Below are positions 1-5,998 of a stretch of DNA of 7,786 nucleotides, one piece after another. Location of the stretch: assembly GCA_049965975.1 (NCBI GenBank), contig JBMFVN010000036.1, positions 1 to 7,786 of the forward strand. Direction: 5' to 3'. A program made the translations under genes and the position numbers. Origin of the DNA: JAGDXZ01 sp049965975. Lineage in GTDB: Archaea > Micrarchaeota > Micrarchaeia > Micrarchaeales > CABMGC01. Positions within the stretch are counted from its first letter, which is position 1, and each line of letters begins with the position of its first letter. The notes beneath the pieces are model-generated. The model searched no databases. It saw nothing but the letters and a program-made list of their open reading frames with translations, and was not told where the DNA came from.

Positions 1-377
1 CCTGCAACAACAAGGTTTGTTTTCTTCGCAATATCGTTTGCGTCAACATAATACGTGCTAGCCCCAATTTTCTGCGGATTCTGCGTATTTAGCAATGCTT
101 TCCCGTTCTGCTTCAAATTGCCTATCGGATTGCCAGGAACGCTGAGCAGATCCTGCTCAAAAAGCACGACTATGTCTGGATTGTATATTTGCCTGTGTAT
201 TGTAATCGGCTTGTCGTCAAGTCTGACATATGATGAGACAGGCGCTCCTCTTCTTTCGCCTCCGAAGAAGGGAATTGACTGCGCGTAAAGGTCTTTTTTC
301 ACTGCAGACTTTACTATAAGCTCTCCGGCAGTCACAACTCCCTGACCGCCTCTGCCATAGAGCAGCAGCTCAATCAT
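1..377 (-). CDS. 2-oxoacid:ferredoxin oxidoreductase, gamma subunit (partial, C-terminus beyond window)
   Basis: This reads from ATG at 377-375 to the left edge as 125 uninterrupted codons. Family members have about 180-190 residues, so roughly the last third is missing. The protein opens MIELLLYGRGGQG, the family's N-terminal glycine-rich motif (GRGGQG at residues 8-13), and has the hallmark FFGGERRGAP at 37-46 and an IYNPDIVVL segment at 64-72. In this family the gamma chain helps form the cytoplasmic enzyme that decarboxylates pyruvate or a related 2-oxoacid to acyl-CoA, reducing ferredoxin with thiamine diphosphate chemistry carried on other subunits. In archaea the gamma gene commonly leads a gamma-delta-alpha-beta cluster, so those genes are expected off the left edge; that is inference. 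Pyruvate, ketoisovalerate and other 2-oxoacid versions cannot be told apart from this part, so no symbol is given. It has its own TATA box, 65 bases after the helicase stop. Confidence 0.9.
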   Translation of the reverse strand, partial: MIELLLYGRGGQGVVTAGELIVKSAVKKDLYAQSIPFFGGERRGAPVSSYVRLDDKPITIHRQIYNPDIVVLFEQDLLSVPGNPIGNLKQNGKALLNTQNPQKIGASTYYVDANDIAKKTNLVVA

Positions 378-415
378 AAGATCAATCTGGTCGCTATGCT
401 TATTTTGCAAACAAA

Positions 416-423
416 ATATAAAA
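416..423 (-). promoter_or_regulatory. TATA box for the oxidoreductase gamma gene
   Basis: On the minus strand this reads TTTTATAT, preceded by a purine-rich GAAAG that could serve as the TFB-recognition element. Archaeal transcription usually begins about 25 bases beyond the box centre, near 393-395, giving a leader of some 16-18 bases. No clear Shine-Dalgarno sequence lies before the ATG; TGATC two bases upstream is only a weak partial match. The box suggests transcription independent of the upstream helicase gene. Confidence 0.55.
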
Positions 424-442
424 TACTTTCCAGATTTTTGTT

Positions 443-3103
443 TTATTTGTTGATATGCGCCAAAACGTATTTTCTTAGCTCTCTAAGGTGCTTGCGCCTG
501 TCTTTCATCATAACAATGTCCGCTTCTCCGAAAGTTACCATTATGTGCGAGAACGGCGACGGCACTGGCGTTTCTATTACCTCATATTTCACAGTGCCTG
601 ATTTTATCATGTTTAGCAGCTCCTTTGCCCTAGGCAGATCCATTACGTCTTCTAGTATTTCTCTATATGTTTCTTTCAATATCGGAAAGTCAGGGCTTAT
701 CTCCTCTACTGCGTTAAGCAAGGCCTCTGAGTTAACCTGCTGCTTGCGCACGCTTATCTTCTTGCCTTTGTAGTTGCGCAAGACCATGAAGCCCCTGACA
801 GCGCAATGCCTGAACCTCCTTTTCATCATCTCTGTTCTTCTTATGTTGCTCTTCAGAACGCTTGTAATGTCCTCGTTCAGCACATTTGCGAATACCGCAT
901 CGATGTCTTGCTTTCTAACTTTGAAAGACTGATCAAGAACTATTACAAAGCCGTTATCGTTTATCATTATGCCTACTTCTGTTTCAAAATACTCTGAAAA
1001 CTGGATTGCGAATAGCCTTGAAAGCGCATCGTTGGTTCTTCTGCCGTAAAGGCTGTGGAATACAATGTAGTTTCTTCTAGTATCCCGATCTCTTGTAAGC
1101 TCTACAAGCATAAGCCTGTCATTGGGGACTTTCCTGGCAAAAAGAAGCTGCTCTGCAAAGTATATGCCTATTGCATTCTTTGCGTTTTCGTCTATGGGCA
1201 TTTTGTCTAGAATAGATTTTGCATAGGGGCCTATTTTTAGAGTGCCCTTCTTGAGCAACTGCACAAGCTTGCCTGCCTTCTGCTGCCTTAGGTCCTTTTC
1301 CATTGCGCTTGCAAGCTCCTCCCTGAATTTGCCTATCTCCAAGGCCAACTCATATGTTAGCGGCAACTGCTCTGAAAACCACGGCGGTATAGTGGGCATG
1401 CTGCTCGAAGATGGGCTTACGTAGCAGTTAAGCTGCCTTGAGTACTGGAACTGGTAAAGCTTGCCTCCGAGAGTGAAAACATCGCCAGGCTTAAGCCTTG
1501 CCAGGAATTCCTCCTCTATGCTGCCAAGCCACTTGCGGTCTGTAGTGTAAACATCAACAGCGACAGTATCGGGTATGGTGCCTATGTTCAGATAGTAAAT
1601 TAGCTTTGTGAACCTGCCCCTTTTGCCTATCTCCTGGGTTTTTTGATCGTACCATATCTTGCCATAAACCCTCCTGCTTTCAAGCCCTACATAGCTGCCA
1701 GAAAGGTATTCAAGCAAAGCCTCGAAGTCCTTCATAGAGAGGTTGTGGTAAGGATATGCCCTTCTTACAAGGTCGTATGCCTCTTGTACTTTCCATTTTC
1801 TGGTGAGGGTCATGCCAACTATGTGCTGAGCCAGGACATCCAGAGCGTTCTTAGGGGTTGTGAAAGAATCGAGGTGCCTTTTTGATGCGGCATCGAGCAT
1901 TACCGAGCATTCTACAAGGTCATCTCTGTTTGTTACCACTATTTCTCCCTTTGCTACGTCATAGAACCTGTGGCCGCTTCTTCCTATTCGCTGTATTGCC
2001 CTTGTGACGCTCTTCGGAGAACCGAGCTGAACTACGTCGTCTATTGCTCCAATGTCTATGCCAAGCTCTAGGCTCGTAGACGATACTACACATTTAAGCT
2101 TGCCTTTCTTTAGCATTTCCTCCACTTCGAGCCTTATCTCCCTTGAAAGCGAGCCGTGGTGCGCGGCAAGCTCCTCCTCGCCGTACTTGTATCTTTTCAT
2201 AAGGTTGTAAACAACCCGCTCCGTGCCGCTTCTAGTGTTTGTGAAAATAAGCGTTGTGGTATTGGATTTTATTATAGTGTCGAGGATTTTGTAAATCGAG
2301 TTCTCAACTTTGGCATCTGGCGTATTGACAAGGTCCTTTACAGGCGATATGACCTGGTATTGCATCTTCTTCTCCCAAGTTGCATCTATTACATAGCAAT
2401 CCCTTTCAGTGCCATCAGGCTTGTAGCCTACTAGGTATCTTGCCGCTTCGTCAAGAGGGTAAAGCGTTGCTCCCATGCCTACCCTTACAAAGTCGTGCCC
2501 CACAAGCTCCGCAAGCCTTTCAAGCGACAGCGCAAGGTGAACTCCTCTTTTGTTGTTAGCAAGCTCGTGTATCTCGTCTATGACCACATACTTTACGTTT
2601 TTAAGGTTTTCAGAGAATCTCTTACCGTTGAGCAGTATGGCAAGGCTTTCAGGAGTTGTGACAAGTATGTTCGGAGGCCTTGCAAGCTGCTTCTGCCTTT
2701 CCTTTTGCTCAGTGTCTCCTGTCCTTACGCCAACAGTTATCCTCTTTATTTCCTTGCCCAGTTTTGCGTAGATCTCGTCTAGCGGCTCGTTGAGGTTTCT
2801 GTATATGTCATTATCAAGGGCCCTTAGCGGCGAAATGTAGATGCAATAGGTCTTGTCTTCCAACGTGCCCGCTTCTGCCATGTCCATGAGTTTGCTCAGT
2901 ATGGACATGAATGCCGAGAATGTCTTGCCGCTGCCTGTGGGTGCTGTAATTAGCAGGTTGTGTCCTTCGCTTATTAGCTTGAAAGAATACCTTTGAGGTG
3001 GAGTGAGCTCCTTGTACTTGCCAGTAAACCAGTCCCTGAGCCTGCTGTTCAGGCTTGCCAGGCTTTCCTCATCTGTAAACGGCTTTTCAAACCTTTGTAT
3101 CAT
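443..3103 (-). CDS. lhr: Lhr-type superfamily 2 helicase (Lhr core)
   Basis: An ATP-dependent 3'-5' nucleic acid translocase of the Lhr family, thought to act in DNA repair or on RNA:DNA hybrids. The first RecA-like domain (about 20-230) has a Q-like motif LTPPQR at 33-38, Walker A APTGSGKT at 54-61, SPLRALDND at 91-99, TTPESLA at 149-155 and the DEIH box at 176-179. The second (about 240-430) has LIFTNTRS at 285-292, LELGIDIG at 345-352 and QRIGRSGH at 371-378. The stretch from LELGIDIG through GSPKSVTRAIQRIGRSGH is diagnostic of Lhr. A winged-helix region and the Lhr-specific C-terminal domains follow, including EEEFLARLKPGDVFTLGGK at 529-547. At 886 residues it matches the Lhr core without the long bacterial extension. 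Motif III is GAT (211-213) instead of the usual SAT. The ATG start leaves about 30 residues before the Q-like motif, normal for the family; no Shine-Dalgarno sequence is visible. It diverges from the small gene at 3184. Confidence 0.93.
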   Translation of the reverse strand: MIQRFEKPFTDEESLASLNSRLRDWFTGKYKELTPPQRYSFKLISEGHNLLITAPTGSGKTFSAFMSILSKLMDMAEAGTLEDKTYCIYISPLRALDNDIYRNLNEPLDEIYAKLGKEIKRITVGVRTGDTEQKERQKQLARPPNILVTTPESLAILLNGKRFSENLKNVKYVVIDEIHELANNKRGVHLALSLERLAELVGHDFVRVGMGATLYPLDEAARYLVGYKPDGTERDCYVIDATWEKKMQYQVISPVKDLVNTPDAKVENSIYKILDTIIKSNTTTLIFTNTRSGTERVVYNLMKRYKYGEEELAAHHGSLSREIRLEVEEMLKKGKLKCVVSSTSLELGIDIGAIDDVVQLGSPKSVTRAIQRIGRSGHRFYDVAKGEIVVTNRDDLVECSVMLDAASKRHLDSFTTPKNALDVLAQHIVGMTLTRKWKVQEAYDLVRRAYPYHNLSMKDFEALLEYLSGSYVGLESRRVYGKIWYDQKTQEIGKRGRFTKLIYYLNIGTIPDTVAVDVYTTDRKWLGSIEEEFLARLKPGDVFTLGGKLYQFQYSRQLNCYVSPSSSSMPTIPPWFSEQLPLTYELALEIGKFREELASAMEKDLRQQKAGKLVQLLKKGTLKIGPYAKSILDKMPIDENAKNAIGIYFAEQLLFARKVPNDRLMLVELTRDRDTRRNYIVFHSLYGRRTNDALSRLFAIQFSEYFETEVGIMINDNGFVIVLDQSFKVRKQDIDAVFANVLNEDITSVLKSNIRRTEMMKRRFRHCAVRGFMVLRNYKGKKISVRKQQVNSEALLNAVEEISPDFPILKETYREILEDVMDLPRAKELLNMIKSGTVKYEVIETPVPSPFSHIMVTFGEADIVMMKDRRKHLRELRKYVLAHINK

Positions 3104-3144
3104 GCAAACGCTTGAAGATTAGTTGAGCAGAACTTTCTACGATA

Positions 3145-3155
3145 ATATTTTATAT
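3145..3155. promoter_or_regulatory. Overlapping divergent TATA boxes
   Basis: The plus strand reads TTTTATAT at 3148-3155, which places a start near 3178, a few bases before the ATG at 3184. The same block read on the minus strand gives TATAAAAT (3147-3154), which places a start near 3124, about 20 bases before the helicase ATG. A second AT-rich element, ATTATAAATA at 3161-3170, is an alternative minus-strand box but too close to 3184 to serve the plus gene. The two genes probably share or compete for this short promoter region. Confidence 0.5.
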
Positions 3156-3183
3156 GTTGCATTATAAATAATTTTCCGGTTCA

Positions 3184-3516
3184 ATGGCAGGTTCAAAAGA
3201 TGCTGAAAAGCTGAAGAAGAAGCTTGAGGCACTCAAAAGGCTGCAGCAGACAAATGCTATTTTGCAAGAAGGTGGCGTGCAAAACCAGGTCCTGCAAACA
3301 AGCGCTGATGACCAGTGGCCTTCGGAAGACACGCATCTGCTTGACCTTCTTGAAAAGTCAAAGATAAAAGCTCCAGAAGCAAAAGAGAAGGAGCTCGAAG
3401 GTTTAAAAGAAGAACAGTCAAAAGGAAAGATCAAGCCAAAGAAAAAAGCGCAAGCTCAGCACAAATCAGCAAAGAAATCAGCAAAGAGCTTAGCAAAGAA
3501 GAGAACAAGCAAGTGA
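3184..3516 (+). CDS. Small charged protein with coiled-coil start and lysine-rich tail, function unknown
   Basis: I do not recognise this 110-residue protein. Residues 4-28 form a lysine/leucine-rich amphipathic helix suited to a coiled coil. A second charged helical stretch spans about 50-80 with LLDLLEKSK at 52-60. Residues 80-110 are extremely basic, with 13 lysines and one arginine in 31 positions, including two copies of KSAK and a third variant SLAK, much like a histone H1-type tail. There is no membrane segment, cysteine or signal peptide. The tail suggests nucleic acid or ribosome binding, but that is inference from composition only. The TATA box at 3148-3155 puts transcription start within about six bases of the ATG, so translation is probably near-leaderless. 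The TGA stop lies one base from the stop codon of the convergent regulator gene. Good coding composition and a fitting promoter make it a credible gene despite its size. Confidence 0.75.
   Translation: MAGSKDAEKLKKKLEALKRLQQTNAILQEGGVQNQVLQTSADDQWPSEDTHLLDLLEKSKIKAPEAKEKELEGLKEEQSKGKIKPKKKAQAQHKSAKKSAKSLAKKRTSK
3442..3447 (-). terminator. Possible T-tract terminator for the regulator transcript
   Basis: On the minus strand this is a run of six T, about 70 bases past the regulator stop codon and inside the opposing lysine-rich gene. It follows a pyrimidine-rich stretch. Archaeal RNA polymerase often stops at T tracts without a hairpin, so this is plausible, but it is only a short run. Confidence 0.25.
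3463..3498 (+). repeat. 12-bp tandem repeat coding KSAK units
   Basis: AAATCAGCAAAG occurs twice in direct succession (3463-3474 and 3475-3486), followed by a third copy matching at 9 of 12 positions (3487-3498). The repeat is in frame and codes KSAK, KSAK and SLAK at residues 94-105 of the small basic protein. It looks like a local duplication that lengthened the basic tail, and copy number could vary between strains. Confidence 0.9.
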
Positions 3517-3517
3517 T

Positions 3518-4741
3518 TTACAGCAGATCGGCATCCTGCTTTTTGTCCTTTTTGCCCTTGTCGCCCTGCTTGCTAACCGATAGCTTTACCCCGCTTGGGT
3601 CGCGCGTTATAGTAACGTCTATGTCTTCGCTTCCCAGTATGTGCCTGAGCTCATCATAGGTATATGACCCTATGCTGTTTGCATCTTTTGTCTTGAGCAC
3701 CTCCGCGCGCCTTTCTATAATTTCCTGCTTCTCTATTGCTGAGAACTCTAGCGAAAGCGTCGGGTTGGGGTTGCTGTAATCATTTTCGACGCCAAGCTCT
3801 ATGGGCTTGTAGCCCTCGCTCTGGTATATAAAAGGCAGAACAGCAGAGAATTCGCTTTTTATGCCTTCTACTATTTTTTCTATGCTTGCCTCGTTTCCTG
3901 CAATTACGAAGTCATCGCCGTTGAGAAAGCCGACGAAGACACTGCCGTTAGAATCCCTGACCTTGTCCTGGAGAAGCTGCGAAACAAGCCTTAAAATCGT
4001 TATTCCGGAATCGTTCCCAAACTTGTTTGCAAAGTCAGCAAGGCCGTCTACCCTTAGCCTGCCCATTATGTACTGCTCTGATTTCTCCTTTACCATGTTT
4101 TCCACAGCGCTCGATATGCGCTCCTCGTTTGGCAGGTCTATCAAGGGATCAAACTTCTTTCCCTTTTTCTTCAGGAATATTGTAACAAGGCTCCTGAGCT
4201 CGCTCGGGTCGAAAGGCTTCTTTATGTAATAGTCGGCTCCATATTTTATTCCTTTGAACCTGTTTGAAGTGGCATCAAGCGCGCTTACTATTATTATGAT
4301 AATGTCCTTGAGGTTCTCATTAGACTTTACAGCCTGGCATATTTCAAGGCCGTCTGCGCCAGGAAGCATAAGATCTAGTATAACAAGGTCCGGCTTCTCG
4401 TATTTTATCCTTTCCAGAGCTTCCGCACCATCATAGATTTGGGTTATTTCGTAGCCCTTGCCAACAGAAATGGCCATAAGCTCGTTTATGTTCTTGTCAT
4501 CCTCGACAACGAATATCCTTTTTATTGGCTGCTCTTCCTCAAGCATGTAATAAGTGAGTATTCCCCCGCTGCTCCTTGAAGCTATTGCGTTTGCTTTTTC
4601 CAGCTCTGCCAGGCTCCTGTCAAGCATGTCCTCGCTTATATCCGCGTTTTCGGCGTATTTCTTTATCTCGTCGTAGGTTATCTCCTGCCTTTCGTTTATA
4701 AGCGAAATGATGTCTGACTCGCTTTCTTCAAGGCTTTTCAA
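3518..4741 (-). CDS. Winged-helix / receiver / degenerate GGDEF response regulator
   Basis: A cytoplasmic two-component regulator of 407 residues. Residues 1-68 form a winged helix, ending in a wing-like SSGGILTYYML (58-68). Residues 73-190 are a receiver domain with every key residue: acidic cluster E80-D81-D82, phosphoacceptor D123 in LVILDLMLPG, S153, Y172 and K175-P176. Residues 198-345 follow a GGDEF pattern, opening DPLIDLPNE (198-206) and carrying NGDDF at 274-278 in place of GGDEF. The metal-binding aspartate position appears to be R230 and the substrate asparagine position A238, so cyclase activity is doubtful. The last 20 residues are a charged, lysine-rich tail. The start is TTG at 4741: an in-frame TGA lies two codons upstream, and GGTG six bases upstream supports initiation there. 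No partner kinase is in the window. DNA binding is suggested by the winged helix; its targets are unknown. Confidence 0.88.
   Translation of the reverse strand: MKSLEESESDIISLINERQEITYDEIKKYAENADISEDMLDRSLAELEKANAIASRSSGGILTYYMLEEEQPIKRIFVVEDDKNINELMAISVGKGYEITQIYDGAEALERIKYEKPDLVILDLMLPGADGLEICQAVKSNENLKDIIIIIVSALDATSNRFKGIKYGADYYIKKPFDPSELRSLVTIFLKKKGKKFDPLIDLPNEERISSAVENMVKEKSEQYIMGRLRVDGLADFANKFGNDSGITILRLVSQLLQDKVRDSNGSVFVGFLNGDDFVIAGNEASIEKIVEGIKSEFSAVLPFIYQSEGYKPIELGVENDYSNPNPTLSLEFSAIEKQEIIERRAEVLKTKDANSIGSYTYDELRHILGSEDIDVTITRDPSGVKLSVSKQGDKGKKDKKQDADLL
3540..3553 (+). terminator. Possible T-tract terminator for the small basic gene
   Basis: Two runs of five T (3540-3544 and 3549-3553) lie 24-37 bases past the TGA of the small basic gene. 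They fall inside the regulator reading frame, where they are the complement of its lysine codons. T-rich runs can end transcription in archaea. The position is suitable, but the runs are short and dictated partly by coding. Confidence 0.3.
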
Positions 4742-4747
4742 ATTTCA

Positions 4748-4751
4748 CACC
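4748..4751 (-). promoter_or_regulatory. Shine-Dalgarno sequence deciding the TTG start of the regulator
   Basis: The minus strand reads AGGTGTGAAAT immediately before TTG; GGTG is a core match to the archaeal ribosome-binding sequence, with a six-base spacer. An in-frame stop just upstream leaves no earlier start, so this site fixes the regulator N-terminus. Confidence 0.7.
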
Positions 4752-4784
4752 TGATATGCTCTCTTAAACTGGTCATAAGAATAT

Positions 4785-4844
4785 TGCACAAAAAGGCATA
4801 AATAGTTTTGCGGAAAAATGCGCACGAATTGCTGCTTTTGTGCA
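4785..4844. repeat. 9-bp inverted repeat bracketing the regulator promoter
   Basis: TGCACAAAA at 4785-4793 is matched perfectly by TTTTGTGCA at 4836-4844, and a G and C extend the match after a one-base bulge. The arms are separated by 42 bases, with centres 51 bases apart, about five helical turns. The regulator TATA box lies between them. The layout suits two operator half-sites bridged by a dimer rather than an RNA hairpin. Protein binding is inferred, not shown. Confidence 0.5.
4797..4804 (-). promoter_or_regulatory. TATA box for the response regulator
   Basis: The minus strand reads TATTTATG within ACTATTTATGCC. Expected initiation is near 4774, giving a leader of about 33 bases that includes the GGTG ribosome-binding site. 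A leader of this length fits a Shine-Dalgarno-dependent TTG start. Confidence 0.5.
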
Positions 4845-4859
4845 TTTGAAGAAGCAAGG

Positions 4860-4867
4860 TTATTATT
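4860..4867 (+). promoter_or_regulatory. Probable weak TATA box for the surface protein gene
   Basis: TTATTATT follows a purine-rich GAAGCAAGG that could be a TFB-recognition element. Its spacing predicts initiation at or next to the ATG at 4889, a leaderless transcript. The T/A-rich run continues to 4873, so the exact box is uncertain. Confidence 0.4.
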
Positions 4868-4888
4868 TTTATTCTTCTCATTTAAAGC

Positions 4889-5917
4889 ATGGCAAAGCCG
4901 AAAGCAGCTATGCGCGCAAAGATGCAGAATGCGCATAGGCACACTATAGCAAATCCAAAAAGATTTTTCACTTTTATAGGAATAGTGATAATTGTTTTGG
5001 CAATAGTCTTTGCTTTTGCATTTGCCCCAAGCGGGCCGCTCGTCCTTAGCTCATTTAAGGCCATTGTTCTGCACAATGGGACAAGCATGCTGATTAAGCT
5101 AAACGGCAGCATTTTTGCAATCTATGTAGCAAGCTCTTCGTCTTCCGGTGCCGTCGTGCTTGTTTCAAAAGTGCCAGTGCTTTCGGGCTACGCTTCAGAA
5201 GCACTTCTTGTGCCAAATTCAAGCGTAAACGTAAGCATCAACGCGACAGGCATTGCAAACTTGAATATAAAACTTGCAAAGAGCAACAGCACATCGGCAG
5301 AACTCTACATTACTCCGCTTGCATCTGTGCTTGGAGTAAAGCCGAGCAGCGACCTTAGCCTCATAGGGCCAGTTAGCATAGGCAGAACATCAGGCCTTAA
5401 GATAATAGTTACGTCAACTTCAACCTCTTCAACCACTTCTACTTCAACAATCAACCAAACAGCAGCGCTTTTGCAAAGTGCGCTTGCATACGCAAACAAT
5501 AACACTTCAGAAGGCCTGCTTGAAACAGAGTATGCTTCGCTTTACGAGAAGGACAAGGCATGCAATTCGAGCATATACAATGAAACATATACCCACTACT
5601 ACGGCAAGGCGCCTTCTAGCGATTTTTCATTTCTCAACATAAGCAGGCAAACGCCAATAGGCATTAATGAAACAGTAGCCTACATATCAGGCACGCTCGT
5701 TTTTGTAAATTACACGCCGATAATGAGAAGTGGCAAGCAGTCTCCTTTGCTTTCGCTTGAGCTCAATATGTCGCCTCTTACTAAGCTGCGCATAGTAAAG
5801 GCAGCATATACCGGCATACTGCAGGGAGACAACTACTCTATTGTCAACTCTACATACGCTTTCCAGAGCAAGATAAGCAACTATTGCGGAGCATACATAA
5901 TGCCTCCGCCTTCCTGA
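4889..5917 (+). CDS. Signal-anchored, sequon-rich surface glycoprotein, function unknown
   Basis: I recognise no family for this 342-residue protein. The first 25 residues are strongly basic and are followed by one hydrophobic helix (about 26-46), which predicts a cytoplasmic N-terminus and about 295 residues outside the cell. The outer part is rich in serine, threonine, asparagine and beta-type alternation. It holds 17 N-x-S/T sequons, from N63 to N320, so N-glycosylation is likely. Residues 175-187 are 13 consecutive serines and threonines, a probable linker dividing a first outer domain (47-174) from a second (188-342). C225 and C333 are the only cysteines; both lie in the second domain and could form a disulfide. 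The hydrophobic helix is not followed by an obvious cleavage motif, so it probably stays as an anchor. The gene is divergent from the regulator, whose operator-like repeat lies in the shared upstream region. Confidence 0.8.
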   Translation: MAKPKAAMRAKMQNAHRHTIANPKRFFTFIGIVIIVLAIVFAFAFAPSGPLVLSSFKAIVLHNGTSMLIKLNGSIFAIYVASSSSSGAVVLVSKVPVLSGYASEALLVPNSSVNVSINATGIANLNIKLAKSNSTSAELYITPLASVLGVKPSSDLSLIGPVSIGRTSGLKIIVTSTSTSSTTSTSTINQTAALLQSALAYANNNTSEGLLETEYASLYEKDKACNSSIYNETYTHYYGKAPSSDFSFLNISRQTPIGINETVAYISGTLVFVNYTPIMRSGKQSPLLSLELNMSPLTKLRIVKAAYTGILQGDNYSIVNSTYAFQSKISNYCGAYIMPPPS

Positions 5918-5928
5918 TGTCAATGCGG

Positions 5929-5952
5929 TATTGCAGCTCTCTTTCTGCAATA
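5929..5952. repeat. Perfect 8-bp palindrome upstream of the paralog pair
   Basis: TATTGCAG at 5929-5936 and CTGCAATA at 5945-5952 are perfect inverted copies around an eight-base pyrimidine spacer. The element starts 12 bases after the surface protein stop and ends just before the TATA-like sequence of the next gene. It could be an operator next to the TFB-recognition site or an RNA hairpin at the 3' end of the upstream message. No T tract follows, so a bacterial-style terminator is unlikely. Confidence 0.6.
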
Positions 5953-5956
5953 GAAA

Positions 5957-5963
5957 TATAAAT
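5957..5963 (+). promoter_or_regulatory. Probable TATA box for the membrane paralog pair
   Basis: TATAAAT within GAAATATAAATC predicts initiation near 5985 and a leader of about 14 bases before the ATG at 5999. A second candidate, CTATTTG at 5973-5979, would make the transcript leaderless. Either choice gives a promoter for both coupled genes. Confidence 0.4.
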
Positions 5964-5998
5964 CTGTAAACCTCTATTTGTCTTGAATTTGTGGTTTC

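Noticed and set aside
396..773. A 125-codon open frame on the plus strand
   Set aside because: It lies almost wholly over the antisense of the well-supported Lhr helicase end and has no similarity to a known protein or plausible promoter.
3707..4150. Active diguanylate cyclase
   Set aside because: The signature is NGDDF, and residues aligned with metal and substrate binding are R230 and A238, so activity cannot be supported.
4816..4847. A second inverted repeat, AAATGC and GCATTT, in the regulator upstream region
   Set aside because: The match is only six bases and overlaps the stronger TTTTGTGCA arm, so it is probably chance in AT-rich DNA.
4745..5112. Two short minus-strand open frames across the regulator and surface protein spacer
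   Set aside because: They cover the promoter region and the antisense of the surface protein N-terminus, and their cysteine-rich or hydrophobic translations look like frame shadows.
5687..5950. An 87-codon minus-strand open frame
   Set aside because: It is antisense to the end of the surface protein gene and has no promoter or ribosome site; the plus-strand frame is far better supported.
5929..5952. Intrinsic bacterial-style terminator
   Set aside because: The stem is present but no T tract follows it, and archaea do not generally depend on hairpin terminators.
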